DNA of 24,360 nucleotides from an uncultured Bacilli bacterium (GTDB lineage: Bacteria; Bacillota_I; Bacilli_A; RF39; UBA660): assembly GCA_947630885.1 (NCBI GenBank), contig CANRJI010000002.1:1-24360 (forward strand), in the 5' to 3' direction. The first letter of the stretch is position 1; the number at the start of each line of letters is the position of its first letter. The notes under the pieces were generated by a model that was not told where the DNA came from, did no database searches, and saw only the letters and a program-made list of their open reading frames with translations. Of the stretch, positions 1 to 7,145 are shown one piece after another. Made by a program: the position numbers and the translations under genes.

Positions 1-1299
1 GCAGGTTGCAATAATTTATTATCTCTAGATGTCAGCCACTTTGATACCTCTCAAGTAATATCCATGGATGGAACATTTCATAACTGTAGTAGTTTAACAA
101 GTTTAGATGTCAGTAAATTTAATACCAAAAAAGTGACCGCTATGAGTAATATGTTTTCTGGCTGTACTAATTTAAATAGTTTAGATGTCAGTCGCTTTGA
201 TACTTCTCAAGTAACAACAATGGCTGGAATGTTTTATAATTGTAGTAACATATCATCACTTGATTTACATAATTTTAAAACTGAAAATGTAACAAATATA
301 TCTAGTATGTTCCAAGAGTGCCATGGTCTAACGGAATTAGATTTAAGTAGTTTTAATACGATTAGTGTAACTTCTATGCAAAATATGTTTTGTAATTGTA
401 GTAATTTGCAATCAATAAATTTAGAAAATTTTAAAGCACCTCAATTAACAACAACAGCATGGATGTTTAGAGGATGTGGTAGTTTAATTACTTTAGATTT
501 AAGCGCTTTTGATACTAGCAGTGTGAATAACATGAGTAGAATGTTTGATGGTTGCAGTAGTTTAATTAGTTTGGACTTGCATACATTCAACACCCCAAAT
601 GTAACAGACATGAGTAGAATGTTTAATGGTTGCAGTAGTTTAACCGAATTAGATTTAAGTCATTTTAACGCAATAAGTGTAATTAATACATCAGTCATGT
701 TTGAAAACTGCAGTAATTTAACTGAGCTTGATTTAAGTGACTTTAATACAAGTAACGTAACTAATATGGCAGGTATGTTTTCAAACTGTAGTGGTTTGGA
801 AAATATAAATTTTGGGGATTATTTTAATACTAAAAATGTAACTAGTATGGCAAGTATGTTTAATGGATGTCGTAATTTAACGAAATTAGACATATCATTT
901 TTTGATACAAGTAGTGTAACCGACATGAGTAGAATGTTTTCTGGATGCAGTAGTCTAACCGAATTAGACTTAAGAAACTTTTATACTCCTAAGTTAACTA
1001 GCGTAGGGCAAATATTTTTAAACTGTAATAATCTAGAAAAAATCAATTTAAGTAATTTTACGTCAGAAAGTCTTACAAGTATATATCAAATGTTTCATAA
1101 CGTGTCGGGTTCACTATCAAAAGTAGAAGTTGACATGAGAAATTTTGACTTTACTAATATTACAAACTGGGATAGAACTTTTTCTGGAACTAATACTTCA
1201 AAATTTACTATAATTGTTAAAGATCAAGAAAACCGTGATTGGCTTCAAGATAAATTTGATAATAGTATTGGTAGTATCCTTCTTCCCGAAGAATTATAA
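1..1299 (+). CDS. BspA-like/DUF285 26-residue-repeat surface protein (5' end outside window)
   Basis: The reading frame is open from base 1, so the gene starts upstream of the window. An internal ATG at 64 is not a credible start because the repeat pattern continues on its 5' side. The product is almost wholly tandem 26-residue units of the form MF-x2-C-x2-L-x-x-LDLS-x-F-x-T-x2-VT-x-M. About fourteen units can be counted, with phenylalanine of each unit at 76, 154, 232, 310 and so on (78-bp spacing). This is the DUF285 / bacterial surface protein 26-residue repeat seen in BspA-like, Listeria and mycoplasma surface proteins. Such proteins are extracellular and usually take part in adhesion or host contact. 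The last two units degenerate (FHNVSGSL, FSGTNTS) and the protein then stops after about 35 residues. No LPXTG motif, membrane segment or other C-terminal anchor is visible, so any anchor or signal peptide must lie in the missing N-terminal part. The specific ligand is unknown. Confidence 0.9.
   Translation, partial: AGCNNLLSLDVSHFDTSQVISMDGTFHNCSSLTSLDVSKFNTKKVTAMSNMFSGCTNLNSLDVSRFDTSQVTTMAGMFYNCSNISSLDLHNFKTENVTNISSMFQECHGLTELDLSSFNTISVTSMQNMFCNCSNLQSINLENFKAPQLTTTAWMFRGCGSLITLDLSAFDTSSVNNMSRMFDGCSSLISLDLHTFNTPNVTDMSRMFNGCSSLTELDLSHFNAISVINTSVMFENCSNLTELDLSDFNTSNVTNMAGMFSNCSGLENINFGDYFNTKNVTSMASMFNGCRNLTKLDISFFDTSSVTDMSRMFSGCSSLTELDLRNFYTPKLTSVGQIFLNCNNLEKINLSNFTSESLTSIYQMFHNVSGSLSKVEVDMRNFDFTNITNWDRTFSGTNTSKFTIIVKDQENRDWLQDKFDNSIGSILLPEEL
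76..1125 (+). repeat. Tandem 78-bp coding repeats (26-residue DUF285 units)
   Basis: Units of 78 bp recur at 76, 154, 232, 310, 388, 466, 544, 622, 700, 778 and onwards; one unit near 780-858 is longer by a codon. DNA identity between units is partial, with the best conserved cores encoding LDLS-x-F and MF-x2-C. The closest pair are the units around 544 and 622, which share long identical stretches (agtagaatgtttgatgg / agtagaatgtttaatgg). Confidence 0.85.
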
Positions 1300-1362
1300 T
1301 AATTAACAAAGCCTTCAAACATATTAATATTAATTAAAAGCATATACTTAATTAGGTGTAAT

Positions 1363-2025
1363 ATGAATAAGTATAAAGTATTAATCATTGTTAGTTTTAT
1401 TCTTTTATCTTTTTGCCTTCCTAAAGTTACTGCCTCAATCAAAAACATGAATTTATTAGGAAGAGTAATCGTTCTCGACGCTGGCCATGGAGGTGTTGAC
1501 AATGGCGCTCAAAATGGACAAATTATCGAAAAAAAATTAAATTTAATACTCGTTCAAAAATTAGAAAGAGAGTTGTTAGCAAGAGGAGCAAATGTATATC
1601 TCACTAGAAGTGACGATGGAGATTTAAGTACGACGACAGTGGGTCGCAAAAGAAGTGATTTGTCCCATCGCGCTAAATATATAAATGATGTATCTCCTGA
1701 TATGTATTTGTCTATTCATCTTAATTCAGCACCAAGTTCCTATTGGAAAGGACTGCAAATTTTTTATACCAACAAAAATGAAGAAAACAAAAAAATAGCT
1801 GAGACATTTACCAATTACTTAAAAAGTAATATCGCTAATGTAAGAGATATTAAATATGATAGCACTTATTATATGTATAAACAGATAACTAAACCAGGCA
1901 TTTTAATAGAAGCAGGTTTTATATCCAATCCTGATGAAAACTATTTGTTAAGGCAAGAATGGTATCAAGACAAATTAGTGAAATTAATTGCCGATTCTAT
2001 TGAGCTATATTATGAACAAAAATAA
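1363..2025 (+). CDS. cwlD: N-acetylmuramoyl-L-alanine amidase, Amidase_3 family, CwlD-like
   Basis: This is a zinc amidase that cleaves the bond between N-acetylmuramic acid and L-alanine in peptidoglycan. Residues 5-24 form a hydrophobic N-terminal signal or anchor. The catalytic domain follows: DAGHGG with zinc ligand H42, E56 in IIEKKLNL, H119 in SIHLNS and the catalytic E183 in IEAGFISNP. The KRSDLSHRAKYIN segment before the second histidine is typical of the CwlD branch. In Bacillus, CwlD acts with PdaA to form the muramic delta-lactam of the spore cortex. The length of 220 residues is close to CwlD (about 237) and there is no extra SPOR or SH3 domain. The ribosome site AGGTG lies 4 bases before ATG 1363. 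A sporulation role fits the sigK gene in this window, but a vegetative Amidase_3 enzyme cannot be excluded; the assignment to CwlD is moderate. Confidence 0.8.
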   Translation: MNKYKVLIIVSFILLSFCLPKVTASIKNMNLLGRVIVLDAGHGGVDNGAQNGQIIEKKLNLILVQKLERELLARGANVYLTRSDDGDLSTTTVGRKRSDLSHRAKYINDVSPDMYLSIHLNSAPSSYWKGLQIFYTNKNEENKKIAETFTNYLKSNIANVRDIKYDSTYYMYKQITKPGILIEAGFISNPDENYLLRQEWYQDKLVKLIADSIELYYEQK

Positions 2026-2046
2026 GTTTAAAAATATCAAAAAAAC

Positions 2047-2075
2047 TTTCCAAAAACAGCAAAATAGTGTATACT
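2047..2075 (+). promoter_or_regulatory. Candidate sigma-A promoter for the 118-residue membrane protein
   Basis: TTTCCA at 2047-2052 and TATACT at 2070-2075 are separated by 17 bases, just upstream of the TAGGTG ribosome site at 2081. The -35 matches 4 of 6 consensus bases and the -10 matches 5 of 6. Confidence 0.45.
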
Positions 2076-2092
2076 CATAATAGGTGACTAGT

Positions 2093-2449
2093 ATGCAGAA
2101 GATATACCTAAAATATGACGAATATACGCCTCCTGTCGAATGTGATTACGGATTCATAAAAGAAATGATTTACTTAGGTTTTTTATATCCTATAAAAAAA
2201 AGAAACTACAGAATGTTTTATATTATGCTCATGACTGAAGTTGCTGTTTCAACTTTGATAATGTGTTTTATTCCCTTTAAAATAGGAATAATCTTTGTTT
2301 TACTTATGCTTTTCACAATAAATACTTTGTTCGCCGCCAATTACAATATGATTGTTATTGAAGAATTATTAAAAAAAGGATACGTACCCCTAGATTATAA
2401 TTCATCAGCTTTACTTATAAAAAAAGGAATATACTTTAAATTACAATAA
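2093..2449 (+). CDS. Small two-helix membrane protein, function unknown
   Basis: The product has 118 residues: a soluble N-terminal stretch of about 38 residues, two hydrophobic segments at about 41-60 and 62-83, and a C-terminal tail of about 35 residues (EELLKKGYVPLDYNSS). The tail is reminiscent of DUF2628-type small membrane proteins, but I cannot confirm that family. ATG 2093 is chosen because TAGGTG sits 6 bases before it; the in-frame GTG at 2084 is part of that ribosome site. The gene has its own promoter-like sequence and ends in a terminator hairpin shared with the convergent phospholipase-like gene. No function is assigned. Confidence 0.7.
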   Translation: MQKIYLKYDEYTPPVECDYGFIKEMIYLGFLYPIKKRNYRMFYIMLMTEVAVSTLIMCFIPFKIGIIFVLLMLFTINTLFAANYNMIVIEELLKKGYVPLDYNSSALLIKKGIYFKLQ

Positions 2450-2466
2450 AAGTATCTTCCTTTTTT
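2420..2466. terminator. Bidirectional intrinsic terminator between convergent genes
   Basis: An 18-bp stem with one mismatch pairs 2420-2437 with 2449-2466 around an 11-base loop. It has an A-run on the left and a T-run on the right, so it can act on both strands. It overlaps the stop codons of both converging genes. Confidence 0.75.
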
Positions 2467-3451
2467 AAAATCTAAAATATTTAAAATCATATTTCTTATC
2501 GCAATCTTTTCCTGAACCATAGTCGAGGTTTCCAAATAAATCTTCGATTTTTTTATTATCAATTTTTTTCTTTTCGAGCATTTCATCGACCGCATTGATA
2601 ATATTTTCTGCCTTTTTCATTGCTTTAACGTAGAGCTCTGAAAAAGATAAATTATATTTTTCGTTTATATCGCATGGATTATTCCATTCATTTTTATCAT
2701 TATTCAAATAATATAGTTTCCCCATTGGATCGACATGAAAAGAAAGCTCTTGTTTTCTAACTGTTTTATTTTGACAAATGAAATCTAAAAACTTATAAGC
2801 AATTTTCTTAATTCCCCAAGGATCATAATTAAAAACATGGTAGAATTTTTTCATATCCATAATTGACTTATAATATTTTGAACTTACATCATCAAAGCCA
2901 TAAATATCTTTTATAACATTGTCAATTGTATCTTTAAGTTCTGTATTAAATTCGTTTATCTTAAATAATTCCTTGTATGTTTTATAATTTTTTGGTAAAA
3001 CCTTTTCTCTTTGAAAAATCAAATAGCTATCGATATAATATTCCATTTCCTGATGTAATCCATTATATTTATAAGTAGATGGATCTTTTTCATTATACTG
3101 TCCAATCATATATATAATATATGGATGAGCAGTACTATCGAGGCAGTAGTGGCATATTTGCCCATATAAATAAGCCATAACTTGACCATTGTCATAATAA
3201 CCTTTTTCATTAATATAATTAATTAGTTTTAGAAAGTGTTTGTTAATTTTACTATGTTGCATTGCCTTGTTAATTTCAAAAACCTTCGAAGCACTCCTTG
3301 ACAAATGAAAATCATAGAAGAAATATGGATCTGGTCCTTGGCCAAAAACTTTAAAATAGTTAATATCATCCCTAATTTTATCTTTAACTCGTTTGGATAC
3401 CTTATCGTAGACATCTAAACAAAAATAACTATGTGTAACTGAACTTGGCAT
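2465..3451 (-). CDS. Zinc-dependent phospholipase C family protein
   Basis: The 328-residue product begins MPSSVTHSYF and shows the pattern of the Zn_dep_PLPC family: an early histidine (H7), GQGPDPYFFY at 37-46, ICHYCLDSTAHPY at 99-111 and HQEMEYYID at 133-141. The histidine and aspartate positions match the trinuclear zinc site of clostridial and Bacillus phospholipase C. Unlike secreted toxins it has no signal peptide, which is common for the housekeeping members of this family found in gut Firmicutes; their substrate is generally untested. The start is ATG 3451 because GGAGG lies 9 bases before it. A TTG at 3460 directly abuts the GGAGG and is therefore unlikely. It is transcribed alone, divergent from the Abi gene and convergent with the small membrane protein. 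Family assignment is good; enzymatic activity is inferred. Confidence 0.8.
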   Translation of the reverse strand: MPSSVTHSYFCLDVYDKVSKRVKDKIRDDINYFKVFGQGPDPYFFYDFHLSRSASKVFEINKAMQHSKINKHFLKLINYINEKGYYDNGQVMAYLYGQICHYCLDSTAHPYIIYMIGQYNEKDPSTYKYNGLHQEMEYYIDSYLIFQREKVLPKNYKTYKELFKINEFNTELKDTIDNVIKDIYGFDDVSSKYYKSIMDMKKFYHVFNYDPWGIKKIAYKFLDFICQNKTVRKQELSFHVDPMGKLYYLNNDKNEWNNPCDINEKYNLSFSELYVKAMKKAENIINAVDEMLEKKKIDNKKIEDLFGNLDYGSGKDCDKKYDFKYFRF

Positions 3452-3470
3452 AAAAATCAACCTCCATTAC

Positions 3471-3479
3471 ATTATATCA
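3471..3479 (-). promoter_or_regulatory. Extended -10 promoter of the phospholipase-like gene
   Basis: On the reverse strand the sequence reads TGATATAAT, an extended -10 box, just upstream of the GGAGG ribosome site. A recognisable -35 is not seen at the right distance. Confidence 0.5.
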
Positions 3480-3517
3480 AATTTCTTTTAAAATATATAC
3501 CATTTTTTTCAAAATTG

Positions 3518-3526
3518 TGATATACT
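3518..3526 (+). promoter_or_regulatory. Extended -10 promoter of the Abi/HtrA unit
   Basis: TGATATACT (TG at 3518-3519, TATACT at 3521-3526) precedes the Abi start by about 33 bases. The -35 region is only T-rich. The same TGa-TATA form occurs before tsaE and rlmN. Confidence 0.45.
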
Positions 3527-3558
3527 AAACTCTAGAATAATGGGATGTGTGATTACTT

Positions 3559-4485
3559 ATGAAAAAAGAGTTCAAAACCATAGATGAACAACTAGAAATC
3601 TTAAGAAATAAAGGATTGATTATCGAAGATGAACTTTCCGCGAAAGAAATATTATTAAGAGAAAACTACTTTTTTCTCATGGGCTATCGTCATCTATTTA
3701 TTAAGTCTGCGAGAGAAAAAGTTTTTATTCCGGGAACAACATTTGATGAACTATACTCATTATTCGAATTCGATAGGAATTTTAGAAATATCATTTTCAA
3801 AAACGTCTTAGTTATTGAAAACCAATTAAAATCAATAACATCGTATCAATTATCAAAAAAGTATGGTTATCGTGAAAAGGATTATTTAAATATTAAAAAC
3901 TTCACTGATGACCGTGAAAAAAGTCGGCGCGTTAAAGATATTATTGATAAGATGAAGAGGCAAATCAGAATTAACGCTGGATCGCATAATGCTACGATGC
4001 ACTATATGAATAATTATGGTTATATTCCGTTATGGGTCTTAGTTAAAGTGTTATCTTTCGGTATTGTTTGTGAGTTATATACCATATTAAAGAAAGAAGA
4101 TAAAATTGAGATTGCTGATATTTTTGGAACGACGCCAGCCATCCTTGAAGACACGCTGACCATTTTGTCCAATTATCGTAACCTGTGTGCGCACGAAGAT
4201 ATTGTTTTTGAACATCATACAGAAAGAGTTATTCCTGATACTAAGTATCACGAAGAAATGGCTATACCACGTATGGACGGGGAATACATATATGGTAAAA
4301 ATGATTTATTCGCTGTAATAATAATTTTTAAAATACTTCTCAATAAAAAAGACTTTCGTCTAATGATGAAAGAAATTGAATATGAAATAGAATTATTAGA
4401 TGGCCGTGTTGATAGTATTCCAATAAATAAGGTTTTAGATCGCATGGGCTTTCCTCAAAATTACATAGATATTATAGGTAGGTGA
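3559..4485 (+). CDS. Abi_2 (AbiD/AbiF-type) abortive-infection family protein with HEPN motif
   Basis: The 308-residue product opens with KEFKTIDEQLEILRNKGLII and continues LLRENYFFLMGYRHLF, the typical entry of the Abi_2 family (AbiD/AbiF of lactococcal phage-exclusion systems). Near the middle, SNYRNLCAHED contains R207-x4-H212, the R-x4-6-H signature of HEPN ribonucleases, of which Abi_2 is a member. The length is normal for the family. Such proteins are thought to cleave RNA on phage infection and stop growth, though many chromosomal copies are uncharacterised. The ribosome site is weak (GGGATG about 12 bases before ATG). Its stop codon TGA is embedded in the ribosome site of the downstream HtrA-like gene, so the two are almost certainly co-transcribed and perhaps translationally coupled. 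Family call is confident; antiphage activity is inference. Confidence 0.85.
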   Translation: MKKEFKTIDEQLEILRNKGLIIEDELSAKEILLRENYFFLMGYRHLFIKSAREKVFIPGTTFDELYSLFEFDRNFRNIIFKNVLVIENQLKSITSYQLSKKYGYREKDYLNIKNFTDDREKSRRVKDIIDKMKRQIRINAGSHNATMHYMNNYGYIPLWVLVKVLSFGIVCELYTILKKEDKIEIADIFGTTPAILEDTLTILSNYRNLCAHEDIVFEHHTERVIPDTKYHEEMAIPRMDGEYIYGKNDLFAVIIIFKILLNKKDFRLMMKEIEYEIELLDGRVDSIPINKVLDRMGFPQNYIDIIGR

Positions 4486-4489
4486 TAAA

Positions 4490-5608
4490 ATGAATAATAA
4501 AAATAACAAAAATAAAATAATAATACCAATAACCATTTTTGTATCTTTCGTATGTGGAGCAGTTTGGACTTACTTAGTTGTAAACCAGTTAGATAAAGGA
4601 TCAATTTTAACAGGAAGCTCACTTGGAAGTTATACTGTTAATGAAAATAGCATATCTGGTGCCGTTGATAAAATATATGATGCGACAGTTGTCGTTGAAA
4701 CATCGAGAAATGGTACTCCAATTTCGACTGGAACAGGTTTTGTCTATAAAGTTGATGGCTCAACAGCTTATGTCATGACTAACAATCATGTTGTTGGCGA
4801 AGGCGATTCCGCCCGTGTCATTTTTAGCGATGGTACATCGGCAGAAACTAAAATACTTGGTGGAGATACATATGCTGATATAGCCGTTTTATCAGTAAGT
4901 GCTTCAAGTATAAAGCAAGTAGCAACAATAGGAGACACTGAAAGTTTAAGATTAGGAGACACTACTTTTGCTGTTGGCGCTCCTTTAGGCGATACTTATA
5001 GTGGAACCGTAACGAAAGGAATTTTATCAGGTAAAGATAGACTTGTCGAAGTATCACTTTCTGGTACAACATCTGATTATTATATGAAAGTTCTTCAAAC
5101 CGATGCTGCTTTAAATCCAGGCAACAGCGGTGGTCCTCTATGTAATATCAATGGCGAAGTAATTGGTGTCAATTCCTTAAAATTAACCCAAGAAAATAGT
5201 GCTACATCGACATATAGTGTCGAAGGAATGGGCTTTGCTATTCCTATTGAAGATGCTTTGTACTATGCTGAAATAATTGAAAAAGGGGATTCTGTTAAAA
5301 GGCCATATATTGGAATTAGTATGCTAGATATTACTAATAGTTACTATTTGTGGCAATCAGGTGTAACAATTCCTGATGGTGTCGAAGAAGGAGTTGCCAT
5401 TGTTGAAGTAACATCATCATCTCCTGCATCTAAAGCCGGATTACAAAAAGGTGATATCATTGTTAAAATTGAAGGTGAAAAAGTATCTTCCGTTGCTAAA
5501 TTACGTTACGAATTATATAAGCATTCACCAGGAGATAAAATAAAAATAACATATAATCGTGATGGTAAAGAGCATACTTGTGAAGTAACTCTCGAAGAAT
5601 CAAAATAG
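4490..5608 (+). CDS. htrA: Membrane-anchored HtrA/DegP-type serine protease with one PDZ domain
   Basis: Residues 9-31 form an N-terminal membrane anchor, placing the rest outside the cell. The S1C trypsin-like domain carries H100 in TNNHVV, D130 in YADIAVL and S213 in NPGNSGGPL, a complete catalytic triad. A single PDZ domain (about residues 275-372, EGVAIVEV..SPASKAGLQKGDIIVKI) closes the protein. The length of 372 residues fits Firmicute HtrA proteins, which degrade or refold misfolded exported proteins. The ribosome site AGGTGAT is 4-5 bases before ATG and overlaps the stop of the Abi gene four bases upstream. Being second in a unit with an Abi_2 protein is unusual for a housekeeping HtrA. 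The C terminus is followed at once by an intrinsic terminator. Confidence 0.92.
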   Translation: MNNKNNKNKIIIPITIFVSFVCGAVWTYLVVNQLDKGSILTGSSLGSYTVNENSISGAVDKIYDATVVVETSRNGTPISTGTGFVYKVDGSTAYVMTNNHVVGEGDSARVIFSDGTSAETKILGGDTYADIAVLSVSASSIKQVATIGDTESLRLGDTTFAVGAPLGDTYSGTVTKGILSGKDRLVEVSLSGTTSDYYMKVLQTDAALNPGNSGGPLCNINGEVIGVNSLKLTQENSATSTYSVEGMGFAIPIEDALYYAEIIEKGDSVKRPYIGISMLDITNSYYLWQSGVTIPDGVEEGVAIVEVTSSSPASKAGLQKGDIIVKIEGEKVSSVAKLRYELYKHSPGDKIKITYNRDGKEHTCEVTLEESK

Positions 5609-5630
5609 TCACTTAGTTGTGACTTTTTTT
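5607..5630 (+). terminator. Intrinsic terminator after the HtrA-like gene
   Basis: AGTCAC (5607-5612) pairs with GTGACT (5619-5624) around the loop TTAGTT, followed by a T-run to 5630. Confidence 0.85.
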
Positions 5631-5703
5631 CTTGTCTTCACCTATTTATGTTGACATATACTATGATAAGATAAGCATAAAAAAATAAAATAATAAAAAA
5701 GTA

Positions 5704-5733
5704 TTGTCTTTTCACTTCTTTCTTTGATATAAT
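5704..5733 (+). promoter_or_regulatory. Sigma-A promoter of the tsa operon
   Basis: TTGTCT (5704-5709) and TATAAT (5728-5733) are 18 bases apart, and the -10 is extended by TGa. It lies about 30 bases before the tsaE start. Confidence 0.75.
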
Positions 5734-5764
5734 AAAGTAGATATAAAAAAGAAAGGTGAAAAGA

Positions 5765-6217
5765 ATGGAAGAGTACAAAATAACGACACATAATGAAAAT
5801 GAGACAATTGCTATTGCCCAAAATTTAGAATCAGAGAAATTTCCCAATATGGTTATCTGCTTAAATGGCGACTTAGGTAGTGGGAAAACCGTATTTACAA
5901 AAGGATTTGCTCATGCCCTAGGAATCGATGAAATAACTTCGCCAACATTTACTATTATCAAGGAATATCTAAATGGTGAATTGCCATTATATCATATGGA
6001 TGTTTATAGAATTGAAGACAAAACAGAAGACATTGGTATTGAAGAATATTTTGATAAGGGCGGTGTAACCATTATTGAATGGGCCGATATGATTGAAGAT
6101 ATTTTACCAGAAGAACGACTTGACATCAAATTTAAAATAACTGGAGAAAACACGAGAGTGTTAGTACTCATTCCTCACGGTGATAAGTATACCAGCATTT
6201 GTGAGGCCATAATATGA
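5765..6217 (+). CDS. tsaE: tRNA threonylcarbamoyladenosine biosynthesis ATPase TsaE
   Basis: TsaE is the ATPase that drives turnover of the TsaB-TsaD complex, which transfers threonylcarbamoyl to A37 of tRNAs reading ANN codons, in the cytoplasm. The 150-residue product has a Walker A motif GDLGSGKT at 35-42, SPTFTIIKEY at 58-67, HMDVYRI and IIEWAD, all typical of the family. ATG 5765 is preceded by AGAAAGGTG at a 6-base distance; an in-frame GTG at 5756 is part of that ribosome site and is rejected. It is the first gene of the tsaE-tsaB-rimI-tsaD operon and its TGA overlaps the tsaB ATG (ATGA at 6214-6217). Confidence 0.95.
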   Translation: MEEYKITTHNENETIAIAQNLESEKFPNMVICLNGDLGSGKTVFTKGFAHALGIDEITSPTFTIIKEYLNGELPLYHMDVYRIEDKTEDIGIEEYFDKGGVTIIEWADMIEDILPEERLDIKFKITGENTRVLVLIPHGDKYTSICEAII

Positions 6218-6798
6218 TAAGTTTATTCATGGATACATCGCTTTCTGATGTATCTATTGCCTTATTAAGGGATGGTAAAATATTATCACAAATAAAAAAT
6301 AATATTGAGAAAGAGCATTCCATATATACTACTCAATATATTGATGATTTATTAAAAGAAAATAATTTATCCCCAAAAGATGTTGATGAAATAATTGTAG
6401 TAAATGGACCAGGCTCATTTACAGGCATTAGAATAGGTGTCACCATTGCTAAAACTTATGCCTACCTAACCAAAATCAGGATTGTCAGTATATCTTCTCT
6501 TTTAGCAAGAGTAATAGGTTACTCTTCCAAATACCTTTTATCAAAGATTGATGCTAAGCATGGTAACTATTACGTTGGTTTATATGACAAAGATTACCAC
6601 AAAATTGTTGAAAAGTTTATGAAGAAAGAAGAAATGGAAGAACTCATAACTAAATATTCCCCAGAGGTTGTTGATGAGACAAAAGATTATCATATTGAAG
6701 AAATAATCGAATATGCAAAAAAATTACCAAGTCAAAATCCTCACGCTGTCAACCCCGAATATTTAAAACTTCCTGAGACCATGGAGAAAAAATGTTAA
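6214..6798 (+). CDS. tsaB: tRNA threonylcarbamoyladenosine biosynthesis protein TsaB
   Basis: TsaB is the non-catalytic ASKHA-fold partner of TsaD in the t6A-forming complex. The product starts MISLFMDTS, the phosphate-1-like loop of the fold, and contains VNGPGSFTGIRIG at about 63-75, the hallmark motif. At 194 residues it is shorter than the usual 220-240, mostly through a reduced C-terminal half, as seen in several compact Firmicute genomes. It overlaps tsaE by 4 bases and the next gene by 7 bases, which implies translational coupling. Confidence 0.92.
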   Translation: MISLFMDTSLSDVSIALLRDGKILSQIKNNIEKEHSIYTTQYIDDLLKENNLSPKDVDEIIVVNGPGSFTGIRIGVTIAKTYAYLTKIRIVSISSLLARVIGYSSKYLLSKIDAKHGNYYVGLYDKDYHKIVEKFMKKEEMEELITKYSPEVVDETKDYHIEEIIEYAKKLPSQNPHAVNPEYLKLPETMEKKC

Positions 6799-7145
6799 GA
6801 GAAGTAGAAAAAAATGAAGGAAATCCCTTTGCCAAATATATTGAATATGTTGAAGATGACGAAGTTTTAGGACATCTTACGTATTCGCTTATTTATGATC
6901 GTATGGAAATAGATAACATTTGTGTTGAAGAACCATATCGAAATAAAGGAATCGGAACTAAGCTTATGAGTTATCTCATTTCTCTAGCTATCGAGTATCA
7001 TGTCGTCAATATAACTCTCGAAGTACGTTTAAGTAATGAAATTGCTCGCCATCTATATAAAAAATTCGGTTTTCGCGAGGTCGCGCTTCGTAAATTTTAC
7101 TATGGTGATGAAGATGGCATTTTAATGGAAAAGCAGGTGATGTAA
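6792..7145 (+). CDS. rimI: GNAT acetyltransferase, RimI-like
   Basis: The 117-residue product is a short GNAT domain. The acetyl-CoA-binding loop YRNKGIGT is at 49-56, followed by EVRLSNEIARHLYKKFGFREV and the RimI-type ending KFYYGDEDGILMEK. RimI acetylates the N terminus of ribosomal protein S18. The gene sits between tsaB and tsaD as in many Firmicutes. It lacks roughly the first 30 residues of the usual ~150-residue family, but GGAG lies 5 bases before its ATG, so this start seems real. Activity on S18 is inferred from family and context. Confidence 0.85.
   Translation: MLREVEKNEGNPFAKYIEYVEDDEVLGHLTYSLIYDRMEIDNICVEEPYRNKGIGTKLMSYLISLAIEYHVVNITLEVRLSNEIARHLYKKFGFREVALRKFYYGDEDGILMEKQVM

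Noticed and set aside
76..1125. CRISPR-like array from the regular 78-bp repeats
   Set aside because: The repeats are in frame, coding and diverged with no spacer structure; they are protein repeats.
1280..1295. Hairpin TTCTTC/GAAGAA at the end of the surface protein gene
   Set aside because: The loop is only 2 bases in the full pairing and there is no T-run after it, so it is not called a terminator.
1319..1348. Sigma-E-like promoter before the CwlD-like gene (ACATATT, 15 bases, CATATACT)
   Set aside because: The expected transcript start would fall inside the AGGTG ribosome site at 1354-1358, and only 6 of 8 bases match in the -10; likely an A/T-rich coincidence.
2084..2092. GTG start for the small membrane protein
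   Set aside because: The GTG is part of the TAGGTG ribosome site serving ATG 2093.
5756..5764. GTG start for TsaE
   Set aside because: It is part of the AAAGGTG ribosome site; ATG 5765 has correct spacing.
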